From Carex sylvatica (taxonomy: Eukaryota > Streptophyta > Magnoliopsida > Poales > Cyperaceae): 53,100 nt of DNA. Below are positions 34,101 through 46,709 of this stretch, one piece after another. The notes beneath the pieces are model-generated. The model searched no databases and was not told the origin of the DNA. It saw only the letters and a program-made list of their open reading frames with translations. Location of the stretch: NCBI GenBank assembly GCA_964058845.1, contig CAXKVR010000177.1, positions 1 through 53,100 of the forward strand. Reading direction: 5' to 3'. The first letter of the stretch is position 1; each line of letters begins with the position of its first letter. The translations under genes were made by a program, and so were the position numbers.

Positions 34101-36652
34101 TAAGTATATGGCAACTTGTTCTTCTCATTCCTGTTAGATTGAAACTGCAATTTTCTTTAACATAATTTTTAAACTGAAAATCTATTATGTTTAATTGTAG
34201 GAAAATCAAGGAACAGTTAAAAGATGGGGCTGGTAAATTGTTAATGCGCAAGAGAAGAAAGCTACCGTCTTCCCCACTTGATGTGTGGAGATACCAGTGG
34301 GCCCACATCAAAGACCAAATTTTTGATCAGCAGCTAATAAATTGTATGCCATTTCTCTTTTAAAATCATTTATGTTCTATTGGATTTATGGAAAAATAGT
34401 TTATTGTGGTTTTATTGCATCTCAATGCTGGCCTGCTGGTACAAGTAACATGTCAGTGGGTGTGACCTGTGCTGCAGGAGCATAGAGCTCACCAGTTTGG
34501 TTAGTACCAGTGCTGAACACATATTGAGGTTGCCAGCAGGAGTACCAGCTCTGTATTGTTATCTATCAGATTTGTTAGATTGTTAGGGGTGTGGACATCC
34601 TGTACTGGTACGATGCTGTAAGATTTTACCAATATTTATTTTGTAAACCAACTATTAAGCATGGACATTTCTATTGTAGGGAAGTTTGCTAGTCTACAAG
34701 AGAAAAGGGCCTATCCTCCTATAATCAATGAAGAACCTGACATGCACCCTCCTGTTGGACCTACACAACAGTCACCCAATTATGGCATATCCATTGAGGA
34801 GTCCTTCGTTAACTCTCCTGTTGGCACCATGCCAGACTCCCCCCACCATGATATGGAAACTGTTGAAGAGCGCCCAATAAAGTCTCCAGCGGTCCCACTT
34901 TACCATTCCCCTAACCATGAGATATCTATTGAGGAACCCTCCATGGCCCCTCCCGTGGCCCCTCCATATGGTTCTCATTATGAAACATATGTTGATGAAC
35001 CCACCATAAACCCTTCAGCGAGCCCCACACAACGGTCACCTATAGATTTTGATGCGCCACCAGAGAGGCTTAGGTGCCAGCATGTAAACGAAACTATACC
35101 TGCACCATCTTCTCCAGTGGATCTAGGCTGGAGAACTCCTAATTCCAATAATAACCTCCTTAATACACCATCTGATGCGTTGCCAACTTTTGAGCCAGAA
35201 GTGCTTGACAATTTTCACAGAAGTCCTCCAGCGAAGCGTACCTGGCGCATGTCTCAGTCTCCTTGGGCTCCTTCCCCTGAGAGAGATAACTTTAGGACCC
35301 CTCCACTCCACTGGTCTGCTGAGAGAGAGGTAGAGAAGTATAAATAATAGTGCCTTCTCACAGCAGTGTAATTTTGCATCAGTACATGCACTTTTAGTTT
35401 ATATTGCTGAATTGTTGTGACTTGGCCGATTATGCTCACTTGTCCTTTTAAGCCTCAAGTTTCATTTAATTATGCCTCTGCTGGGACTAATTGGGAAACC
35501 AGGGCTCGGTTTGGTATAACTTGCCTCAACTAGTGTTCGATTGAAAATTAAGCCTCAATTTGCACAGATTTAATTTTGTTTAAATTTCACCCAACTTGGG
35601 TTTAATGTACTACAGTTGTAAGACAATACAATCTAAAAGCCTCAAATACCAAAATAATATAGAAAAGTGGTAATCAAACTTACCGTTTAGATCATGTACA
35701 AAAATCAAGGTGGCACTGAATTCCAAGATTGATTACTGTTTCAACTCCTTGTGTAGGATTTGAATTTTCTTGAAACTCCACCAAGTGTAAAAGCAAAGAG
35801 GGCTCATATTGAAGATAGCAATTTATCTCCAAGTGTTCTTCTTGGAGATGGTAATTTCTACCTTGGATGTTTGCCTTATTTTATAACTATAAGAGTTGAG
35901 ATGAACATAATCTTTTAAATTCTGACAATATAGTGTTTCTCCGTTAATTTCCTTTTTTGTTTCTTTCTTGAAGATTCAGAAAGAAGAGAACGGAACAGCT
36001 GGTCTGCTAGGTCAATGTAAGGAAATATTGATATTTAACTAATCTTGGTAGTGTTTTGATTTTAGATGGGTTGCATAAATATATTTTTACCCTAATTTTA
36101 TACGATTTCTGTTTCTATGATGAATTCCCACTTTTTAAATGAAATGATCAGTGCTGCAGCCCATTTGTGCTGAAATTGGTACCATTTTTCATTTTTCTAA
36201 TTAGCCAGTAATGAAGAAATAATATGTCACAGGGGCATGGCAAAGTACCTGAGAGAGCACTTCCCTGTAGTTCCTAACTTAGAAGGTCAAAATGGTAATA
36301 TTTCTTTGAATAATATCCTGGAAGAGAAGCCCAGAAAGCACTGTGTCAGAATGTTCTTCGAAACCTTGGTAAAATACCTACATTTCCCTAGAAATATTAT
36401 TTTTGAAATTTTTGGTTGTATTAAACCGAATTCCTTTTATTAGGTGTAGTTATTACTATTTTAGGAAAATGTTTGAGCTACCCTCCTGAAGAGGTTCTGT
36501 TTTCCAGTTGTTTCTTGGAATATTTTACAATTTGCAACTCTATTTTCCATCAGGTTCTGACTTCTTGTGAGTATATTCATGTCAAACAAGAGGAGGCGTA
36601 TGGTGATATTTTGATTACGCCCAGGCCCAGGCTCATTGCTACTAAAGATTGA
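31144..36652 (+). CDS. Cohesin alpha-kleisin, RAD21/REC8 (SCC1/SYN) family, 797 aa
   Basis: Thirteen GT-AG exons join with consistent phase: 31144-31267, 31601-31862, 32462-32508, 32694-32743, 32862-32917, 33310-33890, 33991-34099, 34201-34343, 34680-35329, 35757-35850, 35974-36016, 36233-36368, 36554-36652. Kleisins close the SMC1-SMC3 ring and hold sister chromatids together in the nucleus. The N-terminal SMC3-binding domain (about 1-105) reads MFYSPTILAKKSPMGTVWMA ... VPIALRLSAHLLLGLVRI. A basic block REKRKRKKMQF leads to VLSNK and KRRKLPSSPLDVWR, as in plant SYN proteins. The C-terminal winged helix (about 735-790) has NISLNNILEEKPRKHCVRMF and YGDILI. The linker holds NENQ repeats (228-286), five 22-residue Pro-rich repeats (475-585) and an ExxR motif EQFR (293-296) as a possible separase site. 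Mitotic RAD21 versus meiotic REC8 type is not settled; the middle looks nearer SYN2-like. Confidence 0.93.
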
Positions 36653-37460
36653 GGCATTCCAGCTTTTTTGAACTAGTTATTTTAATATAGAGGTAATTAT
36701 ATTCTCTTAATTAAAAGAATTGCTAGCTAATTTGTTAATAATTAACAATACTTGATAGTTGACAAATGGAACTCGATTGGCTCACATTTATTTTTGTTTT
36801 TTAATGTAGGGGGGCTTTTAACTTCGGAGGCATCACTCCAAGCTTCAATGGGCTGCTAATTTATAGTTGATAAGAATTTAATTTTGGTCTCAATTTAATC
36901 TTTTTTTCTCTTATGTTCCTATAAATCCAGTGGCTGGTGTTTAAATTGTTCCTAATTATGGTTTAATTATTCCATCTTAGGAGATGATGCTTGCCTATTT
37001 TATGTATAAATTATAAGTAATATATACAAATCTTCATCCGTAGCCAACTAATGTGAAGTTGTTTATTGTCAAGAACAAAAAACATAAACATTGCTTTACT
37101 TTTCTTACTTTCTGATTATGTGAACAATCCAAAGGTTGCCTAAAATAATATTTGTTTACTCGCAATTCAATGGTTGCTCAAACACATGAACAAGTTTCTG
37201 CCAAAGAGAAATTCGAACAAACAAAACAAAAAAGTTTTTTGCAGCCATCCTGTACCAATTGACAAGAGGCTTTTATAAAGGCCTCTTTTTGGGACATTTG
37301 TAGTTTATGGCTGTATTATTGAATAGTAAACTCCGCATTAATTTTTTTTTATTACAGTGCCATCAAAATTACATGTAACACTATAGAAACAAGGAGTTTC
37401 AGAATGTAGAGGATCTCTGCTTCTTTACCCCATATACACCAGCAAATATTACATTTTACC

Positions 37461-40400
37461 TCAGCTATAACTACAAGGCTCCTTAGCAAAACCAAGCCTA
37501 GAACCAACTGTGTCATAAACAATCCTCTGATTTTTCTGTTGGTAATTTCCTATTATGCCAACCTGATCCTCATAAGATAAACTGGCCATTGCTAAACACA
37601 CTTGAGAACCATCCTTCTTGACAAAGTACAAAATTCCCAAAACATCAATGCTGACTGTAACCTCTCCTTCGAGCTCAAGCTTCAGAGTTGGGACTCTCAC
37701 TTCATCATAGCTGCTTAGATTGAAACATGTATCCAAAATTGAAAAACCTGTGACTGCAGGATAGGAAGAGAACTGTGCCACGAACTCTGCCTTCAAAGCC
37801 TTATAAATTGAAGGTGGAAGTCGCGTAATTACTGTGCCAGAATCAATCAAGATTTTACCACTTGAAAACCCGGACGCATTTATTGGCACCCCACCTACAC
37901 TTGCTCCAGTAAGGTTCAGGAAGTAAAATGGTGCCATCGTAGGATCTACAATCATTCTAGTGTACGAAACTGGCGTCGCATTCTTGAAAGCACTCGTGTC
38001 ATTTCCAAGCACCAAAGAGCCTGATGAGTTATATAACCTTGTAGGTAAACAATACGAAAATACACCTCCAAACTGATCAGTTGTTTGAGACACCAGGGAA
38101 AGCTGTGTTCGACCGAGGCCCATAAGGCCTGATGTGCCTCCAAAAAGGCCTCGGTTGCTTCGGCCACACCCAAAAATGAAGTTTGGAATTTGGACATCTC
38201 CAAGGGCGATGGTTTCTTGGGCGAGGATGCCACGCGTGTAGGAGCCATCACCATAGCCCAAAGCATAGAAACAACTGTTACGGTCTGAGCTGCAGCTGCC
38301 TGAAATGCCAGTGGCTGCTTGCAGGGAAGCGGTACAGGTGGTAGAGTTGCACGGTACTGAGTTGTAAGTTGGAGAGGAGGATGAATTAAAAATGGGGTCT
38401 TGTTGCGTGTAACAGGCCATGCATGGGGTACACTGCACCTGTAATAGTCCCAAAATGCCAAATGTTGAACGGACGTGTTCTTATAAGTAACAACCCATTA
38501 CTATATATGTATTTAGGAAAAATCTATATATATACAACCCATTACTATATATGTATTTTCACATAAAACATTTCTTTTGTCTGTTTTTCTAACTTTTTAC
38601 GTCAAAATAAAATGAGGGATCGATAATGAAGCGCATATCTGTAAATTATTGCAATACATACTAAAAGGAGTGATCATAGTAAGCATGGATTCCACTACTT
38701 CCCAATAGCACTGTTTCATATAGTGAAATATATGTATTAAATTCACTAACCCAAGTAAGGTCACTTCCGGTGTCAACAATAACCGTCATGTCTGTGCTGC
38801 CAATTTTGATAGTCGTCACGTAATTGAGCGTCTGCAACTTGACACCTGAGCTGAGTGGCAACTGTACAGCTTCTGACAAAAACTCCGCATTTTTCTCTTG
38901 GAATTTATAGTTCTTTATATGGTCTTGAATGGATGTAGCCCTTGCTTCATCCAATATAAGCAAATTTTGAATGTACTTGGCATGATTCATTTTGGGTTTG
39001 GACAATGGAGGGTTATGCTTGAGTTCTAGTATGGTTGCTCCATTTTGTTTTCCTAAAAAAAGGAAGATGGAACTGTTATATATAAGCAGATCAAAGAGAC
39101 GCTCAATTAATAATATTCCCATGCAATGTTTCGGGGACCTTCCACGTGTATTATACATATTATACATGTATTATGAATTTTAAATTTTAAAGACGTGCAT
39201 TCCCATATTATACATGTATTATGAATTTTAAATTTTGACGAAAATTTTCAAAAAATTGAATTTGCTACTATCCCTTCCGTGAATAATGTTGACAACTCAA
39301 AAATTTCTTCGTTCTTTTCCTATTTAGTGTCTAAATGAAAATTTTCTTCGTTCTTTTCGTAAAATTATGCAAGTAGATCTCTTTAGAATTAAAATCTAAC
39401 TTTTGTGAATTTTATTAATGGAAATGCAGAGCAGCTAGATGTATATGTTACATACAGATCGATGCTTTACTATAGTAATTTGAAACTTTAATAAATACAA
39501 TCTTTACCATAATAATTACTAAATAAAGGTAACTGAAAAGACAAAAATTAGTACAGTAATTTGGAGATGGAGGAAAGGTAACTGAAAAGACAAAATTTGG
39601 AGCCCCAAATAGTAGTTCTTAGGGTTTAATAGATGATTCAAAACAAAATTTCTCAAAAGAAATGATTTTTTCTACAGAAAATTAATTTTGCCAGGCTCAC
39701 CGGTATTAACAGCTAGCAATTCGAAGCACAAATGTTTATTGAACTATATTATATTTAAGTGTGACCTTAATATAAAAAAATATATAGCTAACCATCGACG
39801 ATGTTTTTTTTGAGTAAAGGTTGGGGGTCAAGCAATTACCCAACTATTTAATATCCATAAACAATATAAAGAAAAGTATCAATAACTAATTAATTGTTGA
39901 TAATCCCGGAAGTTATCTGGCAGTACGTACAACAAGTTAGTTGGAACGATGGTTATCAAGTCTCTATTTCTTTTTTCTTCAACAAAAAAAAAAATTGAAG
40001 CTATGTTAACTCCTGCATTCTTTGAATGACGCTTATAACAATGAAACCTACGTCATTTCGTAATAAGATGCAACGCATTAATTACCACCTGTACAAGCCT
40101 CTATTCTCCATATAGAGTTAAAAGATGCACTCAGTACTCACGAGTCAGAATAGCATCAACTCGTTTGATACATTGAGGAGAACTAATAAAATGAATATAT
40201 AAGTAGTTGAGAAACAAAGAATTCTTTGAAAAATGTCAAATTATTGTTCGTAGTTGACACTAAAAAATCTTTAAAATGGACCTTAGAGATGATAATTATT
40301 TACTTGGTATTTGAGAAGCACTCATGGAAGAAAGCTTATCATCATCTCCAAATTTTAATTCATGCAGAGAGACTACAACCACATTGTCTTGAACTACACC

Positions 40401-40487
40401 CGCACTGCTGCCTTGAGCCAGTACAGTAAATAATACTAAAACAAAGAACGGAAATGACCGCAGCATAGGAGAAGGGAGACGCGCCAT
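37461..40487 (-). CDS. Secreted A1-family aspartyl protease (nepenthesin-like), 487 aa
   Basis: Three exons on the minus strand, 40487-40304, 39052-38751 and 38438-37461, join in frame (1464 nt with stop). It is a pepsin-type endopeptidase. Residues 1-30 form a signal peptide (SFPFFVLVLFTVLAQGSSAG), followed by a propeptide-like stretch. The two catalytic aspartates are D155 (IVDTGSDLTW) and D361 (ILIDSGTVITRLPP); the flap tyrosine is Y224 in YGDGSY. The cysteine-rich insert (CTPCMACY ... PCNSTTC ... CSSDRNSC) is typical of nepenthesin/At5g10770-like plant enzymes. The donor in exon 2 falls right after DLTW and the next exon starts VQC, as expected for the family. It probably acts in the apoplast or vacuole; the substrate is unknown. 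It is convergent with the kleisin gene. The reading frame is intact. Confidence 0.92.
39157..39238. repeat. Short direct repeat in protease intron 1
   Basis: ATTATACATGTATTATGAAT followed by TTTAAATTTT occurs twice, about 50 bp apart (about 39159-39190 and 39208-39238). A second small duplication, AAAGGTAACTGAAAAGACAA, occurs near 39526 and 39573. Both are probably local slippage products. Confidence 0.75.
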
Positions 40488-40491
40488 TGAC

Positions 40492-40511
40492 AGAGAGAGA
40501 GAGAGAGAGAG
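40492..40511. repeat. (GA)10 microsatellite in the protease leader
   Basis: A pure AG/GA run five bases from the start codon at 40487; on the coding strand it is a CT run in the 5' leader. CT-rich leaders are common in plant genes. Confidence 0.9.
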
Positions 40512-40532
40512 ATGGGAAAAAGTGGGAGAGAT

Positions 40533-40542
40533 TATTTATATA
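40533..40542 (-). promoter_or_regulatory. Probable TATA box of the protease gene
   Basis: On the minus strand TATATAAATA lies about 46-55 bases upstream of the ATG at 40487. With a start about 30 bases downstream, transcription would begin within the CT run and leave a very short leader. This assumes no upstream exon. Confidence 0.5.
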
Positions 40543-40807
40543 TTTTGTTTTGAGGAAAAGACTTAGGCGTAGTGGGAGAGATTCTAAGGAGGTGCAGAGA
40601 GCGGAAGAGAAGAGAACAAAAGAAAGAGGTGCTGGCGATTTGGCGGCATTTGGTGCGTGAGGAGTGAGGAATTATTGAACAACTCACGGGCACTTCCTTA
40701 TAGCAAAGAATCATTTTCTTCAGCTGGACTTGGTCTATTATCCATCTAACTTTAACTTTTAGTCAGATAAACAGATATTCTGTGATATGCCTGAGAAGGT
40801 AACTTTT

Positions 40808-41195
40808 GAGTGAGGCCATGCTACTTAATTTGCAATGCACAGATCACATTGGATTTATATCTTCATCTTTAAAGTTTAAATAGTTGATTCAAACCTTCAA
40901 TATTATAATCATATGAAAATATACTTATTGGGATCAAATTTTATATTTTTTAAAAACTTTTTAATATTTTTCTTGGTAGGTAGAAAATTATAGTCTATAA
41001 TTTTTAGATTAGTGATTTTCTAATAGTCTCAAAAAATAGTAAAAAGTTTTCAAAAAATATAAAAGTCTCTAAGTATATTTTCATATGATAATAATGTTGA
41101 GCGGTTTAAATCGACTATTTAGACTTTAAAGACGAAAAATATGAATCCAATGTACGAAACGATATGCACATTGCAAAAGTACCATAGCCTCACTC
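40808..41195. mobile_element. Mutator-like foldback MITE, copy C
   Basis: A 388-bp foldback. The ends are GAGTGAGGCCATGCTACTT and, inverted, GAGTGAGGCTATGGTACTTT. A perfect 9-bp target duplication GTAACTTTT is present (40799-40807, 41196-41204). The core resembles copies A and B (GTTTAAATAGTTGATTCAAA; ATCAAATTTTATATTTTT). It lies about 320 bp upstream of the protease start codon. Confidence 0.9.
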
Positions 41196-41204
41196 GTAAC
41201 TTTT

Positions 41205-42631
41205 ATAAGCGGTTGATATTTGAAATTGAAGGGGCCGACAAGGAGACTCCAACAGAAAGTATAAAAGTTCTTGTGCTATTGTGAAAGCACATCTTAATTA
41301 ACAATTTAAAGGTGAAATAAGATCACTGTTTTAAAAAAAAAATAGAGAAAAGGTAAGTAAAATCTTGCTTTATAGGATCCTAGAGTTAACTCTTGTATAT
41401 ATGCTTATATATTTACAAAATATTCTTCAACATTTCAAAGTCAAAATACTTACTATGCAATTAAGCATTCTTTTATGACTCAACTAAAAGAACTAAACTT
41501 TTTTTGTCAAATTATCTAAATATTTTTTTTCTTTCTAATTCATTCAATCTCATTTTTTGCAATGAATCGTTCATTGCATCAATTTCGAATATAATTTTTC
41601 TTTTCTTTTTAATAAAGAACTATAAATAGTTCAAAATCATGGCACTGCACCCTGGAACAGGCACCAGATGCACTTCATATATCTTTTCTGGAGCAGCATC
41701 TTAATTTGTAGTCAACGTTGGGAGATATTCTTGGAGATGATATCAGCTCTCTATTTCAATCTTATTATTATAATAACCACGTGCTTAAAAGTTTGAAGCA
41801 CTAGACCTTAATTTATAGTGATTAATGAGTTAACTTTCCTCCGAAATTAACAAAGGCAAAACCAGTTCTAGCCAGCAAATGCTGCTCTGGGCGGAGTCGT
41901 CTTGCATTGGCTCTGAGTACAAAGTCTTTGGTTTCAGAGTTGTTTCTTGTTTGTTTTCTGAAAGCTTCATTGCCCCGGGTATACCTTCCGCAAACTGCCA
42001 CTGACAAGTGGGGCCTCGTATGCTTTGAGAATCTAACTTTTTGTGAGAAACGTCATTTGAAATGAAAAAAGTAACTCACTACTCGTTTTAAATTAAAGCA
42101 GCGTGCAGTCTAATCTAGTAAAAATGCTAAGGTGGTGGATCATTTTTCTACTATTACATTTGTTTTTTGTTCAAGTCAGTATTATAATTCTGAGAACTAT
42201 GTATTGAGAAACAAATGAAAAACAGAGCAATAACGTGTGTGCAGTATAGTTGAACTGGCTTTTGTTGACAACAAAATTAATGCCGTAAGATGAACGAAGT
42301 AGAACTATTTGCCTCATTTTTTTGTTTTCACTATTTTTTATGGTAGGCTTTTATGTTCCTAAGACCCAATACTCTTGAGCCAGTATTGTCTTTTACCATC
42401 TTGTGTTACAGAAACAGAGCCCTTGTAACAAAATCTTTATTAATGAATGAAATGAGGGCAGAGGGCTTGACCCAAATTTTATTCAAAGTTATATTTGGAA
42501 GCTTTTAATTTATACAACACGCATTTAGGTTTTCACTTTTCAAGTAAGATATTTTTCATTTAGCCCTTACCTAATTAAAAAGAGGTTTCAGGTTTTATGG
42601 AGATTTTGTGAGGATTATTAGTGATACTATT
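41205..42631. other. Intergenic, no supported gene
   Basis: A 60-codon frame on the minus strand (41822-42007) begins at a TTG and shows no known domain, though its composition (NARRLRPEQHLLARTGFAFV) is less AT-biased than its surroundings. It could be an exon fragment of a lost gene. Nothing else is seen. Confidence 0.45.
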
Positions 42632-42829
42632 GAGTTCGTATCCTCTCAGGTAGTGCAGAGGATTAAACTCACTTTACGGTTTGAGATTAAATCTCAACTG
42701 GTTTGGGATTCCAGTCACTATAGGGGGCAGTATTATTGGCTTTGAGATTCGTGCCAAGTTAAAAGGACGGTCCAGATCTAGTAATTATAAAAGATTCCCT
42801 TATCAGGTATTGGAGAGGATGTGAATTCC
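42632..42829. mobile_element. Small foldback element, 'GAATTC-CATCC' family, copy 2
   Basis: GAGTTCGTATCCTCTC on the left pairs with GAGAGGATGTGAATTC on the right. The interior TAGGGGGCAGTATTATTGGC and GAGATTCGTGCCAAGTTAAA are the reverse complement of the interior of the copy at 10258-10463. There is no ORF. Confidence 0.7.
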
Positions 42830-42844
42830 TGGAACATACGATTC

Positions 42845-42940
42845 ATGTAAAAATGGGTTGATGAAGATATAAATTATACAGAAATATATTTTTATGTAAA
42901 AATGAGTTGATAAAGATATGAATTATACAGAAATATATTA
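42845..42940. repeat. 49-bp tandem duplication
   Basis: Two copies of a unit starting ATGTAAAAATGGGTTGATGA (42845) and ATGTAAAAATGAGTTGATAA (42894), with a few differences. Confidence 0.85.
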
Positions 42941-43682
42941 TTTCTGTTTGTTCGATTGTAATTTGGGCCCAATTTAAGTTGGATCGGATAGGCAGGCCGA
43001 ACCCAAATATAGACTATAACATAATTTAACACCGGTAAGGTACGTCTGAATATCTGATTATTTATGTTCACGCTGGGCCTTTTAGGTTTGTTTTCTCAGA
43101 AATTTAAAATAAAATGAAATGAAGAATATCTTTTCATTATTTTACTATTAAAGGGGACCACGGAACAAATTAGTTCATCACTAATTATACGTTCATTTCA
43201 CTGAAATAATTTTTACTTACCATCATAATATTTTAAAATTCCGACTTTCTCATCGCTTGTTGAAAAAATTATAATGTAACACCTACGCACGCTAAAGCTG
43301 TGCAACATCAAGACCGCAGCTTTGAATTTTTTTGATAGTGAGGAGGAATCGAACTCTCAATTCTTAGGTACAACAATTTTAAGATTTTTTCTAACTAATT
43401 GTGCTACCTCTCTTTTCGCAACTTTGAATTGTGTGCGACCTTTTACAATTGTTGGAAGGAATTTGGACAAAATCTCATTTAAAATCGAATATTACTGTTT
43501 GATTTGCTTTAATATTCGTGCCAACATATTTAAAACTTAATAACTTGGAATGTCTCCGTTAATCTAAATCGTCAGTGTAAATTTTAACACAGATCAGACG
43601 ATTTATAACTGACTTTGAATGAATTTTTATCCAAAATTCTTTGGATAAAAACTAAACCCTTAATTTGCACCTAGTAGGAACT

Positions 43683-43868
43683 GAATTCGCATCCTCTGAG
43701 ACATCTCATATTTTGCGCGACTTTTTGTAAAATCACAACCGTTCAAATACAGTCTGCACGAACTTTAAAGCACAAATAAATACTGGCCTGCGCTATATAT
43801 TCCCGAATAGGCACCGGACACGTCAGTCACGCAAAATATGAGATATCTCAGAGAATATGCACTCCCAG
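43683..43868. mobile_element. Small foldback element, 'GAATTC-CATCC' family, copy 3
   Basis: GAATTCGCATCCTCTGAG, then ATCTCATATTTTGCG, pairs with CGCAAAATATGAGATATCTC at the right end. The interior TCTGCACGAACTTTAAAGC is like the interiors of the other copies. The target duplication is not resolved. Confidence 0.7.
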
Positions 43869-44446
43869 TAACTATCTAAAGATAGCATCGTACTTTTAAT
43901 CAAATACAATATTTTCAATAAAAAAGATGAAAAAAAAATACTAAAGATAAGTTTCCAAAACAAGGGTATTTTAATATTTTTTAAGAAATTGTTATAATAA
44001 CAAATTAATAATAATATTTAATAGTTAAATGATTTAATTTCCAACCTCTACTCAAAGCAATAATTTTTTTTATATTTTTTTTTCTCAATTTGTAATTATG
44101 ATTCGCCTCTTAACGCAAAATAATTATTTAATGGATATCTTCGTAGATATCTTGTACATCCTTAATGAAGTACGTAATAGTGGAGCCGATGAATGCATGC
44201 AAATATTAGCGCGCCAGTCATGAGACTCATGGCGCATGATATTTGTAGGTATTAGCATCTTGCATGAAAAAACTTGAATTGCCTAGCTAGATGTTACCAT
44301 TATACATCATTTAATTCGATGCTTAAGAAGTAACTATGTACGATCATATATTTACTAAAACGATAATAATAAACTTGTAGGCTTAATTAGGATGTATAAC
44401 GGATTAATTAAAGGAGTCTGATAATTGTATCTCAAACAAAATCTCC
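43869..44446. other. AT-rich intergenic, no gene seen
   Basis: No ORF, paired end or domain is recognised. Confidence 0.5.
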
Positions 44447-44999
44447 GATCGTGTCCTCCCAAGTAGTTTAACAGAAAAAACTTCAAATATTATCTAACTT
44501 TAATTTCCAACGCTAATATCCAAACATTTAAAGCTCTGTTTATAACATTTTACAATGCTACTCACAAGCATTTAAACTTCTGTCTACAAGCATTAAAATT
44601 CTAAATTTGTATAGTTTTAACTCCTAACTACTTTTGTTTTCAAGACAAAAAAGGGAAAGATTCATTTCATCTATTTTTTTTTTTCTCTGATCATTCTCAT
44701 TCATTTTCTCGATGATCCGTGATGAATTTTGCGAATCTAAAAATATGAACATTTTTTTATTCGATTTTCTCTTTCAAATGATATCCATGAAGAATAACTT
44801 TCGAATTATATTTGTGTCATAATTTTTTTTACCACTTTAAATGTGTATGACTTTCAGTTTTTTTTTTTAATTTTGCTTCAAAATAATTTAAACCTCTGTT
44901 TACAAGCATATAAATCTCATGTATAAGCATATAAACCTCATTAGTAACACTTTAAATTGAATTATGTGTGTTTTGAAAGTTATCCTTTTAATGAAAATT

Positions 45000-46680
45000 T
45001 ATGTGTTGTTCATGATTTTATTACGAATGTTATTACTCATGTTCCTTGAGATTTATATGTTATATCTTTGGAAGTGTTCAAGAAGATGCTCTTGGTCTTA
45101 AACCATAGAACTCCTAAGATGAGAAGCATTTAAATAACTAAATAAGTTCACAATCGTGGTAATTAAGGAGGAACATTAATTACCAAGAAAGATTGTCATA
45201 TCAATTAAAGTATATTGAAGTTCTATAAATGTTGATAAAGGTTTATCATTTAATGGCATGAATATATAAAGATTGTATTTTATATATTGAACATGACCTA
45301 AATGAATGGAACATTATATAGATTGTGTTTTGTGTCATTAATATTTTCATTGTGTCTTTAGAATCTTAGCTATGAGATATGTAGATTTTTCACATTAGAA
45401 GTATATAATGTGATTGCTGTTTAAATGCTATTTAATTATAGTAACAAAATAGTAGTTCGTTGTGTACAACTTATGCGGGAGAAATCTATATATCAATATT
45501 ATCATTGTCCCTCGATTTTGAGTTATGATATTACTGGACCCCTTGGTAAAGTGGAATTATATCGCATGCAATATAACTGAGGTAGTTATAGTTATAATTC
45601 ATTTGAGAGACCAAGAAAACGAATATAGTGCAGGAATAACACAATCCTATTTTGCACACTATTCATAATATCATGAGACAATGATAGACACAAAATTAGT
45701 AGATCGAGTAACTGACTACTATGTCGTCTGGATAACTATAATGAATGATAGAACCTCTTATAGTCAATAATATAAAGTTTTATATTATTGCCAACACGAC
45801 ATGGATCCTCTATACGGTCACACCAACTGAAGAGAAACAACAAGTATTTTATATTTTATGATGATGTATATGAGATAAAATACATGAGATAAAATGCTAA
45901 AATAAAATGTCAAAGTATGACATGCCTAGACCATAAATAAATTTGTGAAAAATTATGCGAATATTATTTGGTATAATATTTTAATGCATTATAAGAATAA
46001 TAGAGACACCGCATAATAGAATAAATGACTAATATTATTTGTTCATAAATTAATTTATTGAACCAATCATAAGATGAGATTAAAGATAACATGAGATGGC
46101 TAAACAAAGCTAGTGGCATTTGTGTAATTGATTCAAATCTTACACAAAAGATTGCCATAACCTTTGCTTATTTAAGGGGGCTCATTTGGGAGAAAAATAA
46201 GCTAATTTTCTGCCTCTAACCTTAGCCAAAATCAGCCCCTTTGAGCAGCCACGTTTTTCCTTTCTCCTTAGCCGAAACTTTGAAGGGAGGCTCTCATCTC
46301 TCATCTCTTCTTGCTAGGTGATTGGATCTAAGCCCTAAACTTCACATCCATCTATCTAAGAGGTGTGCTAGTTTGTTGTTTAGGTTCAAGGTGAACCAAG
46401 AGGTGGAGAGGCGCTTCAATCGAAGAGGTGATTTCCAAGAGATCTAGAAGGAAAATTGACTTCCCTCTAATCAAGAGATTTGACAATTTTTTTAGATAAA
46501 AGATCTCACATTTCTTTTGCAATAGAATAAATGAAAGATATTTGTTTTATTTAGTGCACATGAGGTGTTTGTTTAAATACCTAATAGAAAATCTTGCTTG
46601 CTATTGTCATAAAATCGAGGTCATTCGTGTATTGAGCATTTTGGTGATTGAAAAAAAATTAATTTCTCACCATATGGGCA
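45000..46680 (+). mobile_element. LTR-like sequence, possible Copia solo LTR (tentative)
   Basis: TATGCGGGAGAAAT, CTGGACCCCTTGGTAAAGTG, a TATA-like TATTTAAG at about 46168 and the following CT-rich, CTCATCTCTCATCTCTTC transcribed-looking segment resemble the U3-R-U5 order of plant Copia LTRs. No TG...CA ends, primer-binding site or polyprotein was identified. It sits between the inverted arms of the 44447-47399 structure. Confidence 0.35.
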
Positions 46681-46709
46681 TACACATGAAATCTCATCAT
46701 AAATCTCTA

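Noticed and set aside
38661..39167. Long ORF over protease exon 2 read as a separate protein
   Set aside because: Only 38751-39052 is exon; the ends run into introns, as shown by the AG acceptor at 39053 and the GT donor after DLTW, which join in phase with the signal-peptide exon and the DSGT exon.
41822..42007. Minus-strand 61-codon ORF
   Set aside because: It begins at a TTG, has no recognisable domain and no supporting splice partner was found; it may be a fragment of a lost exon.
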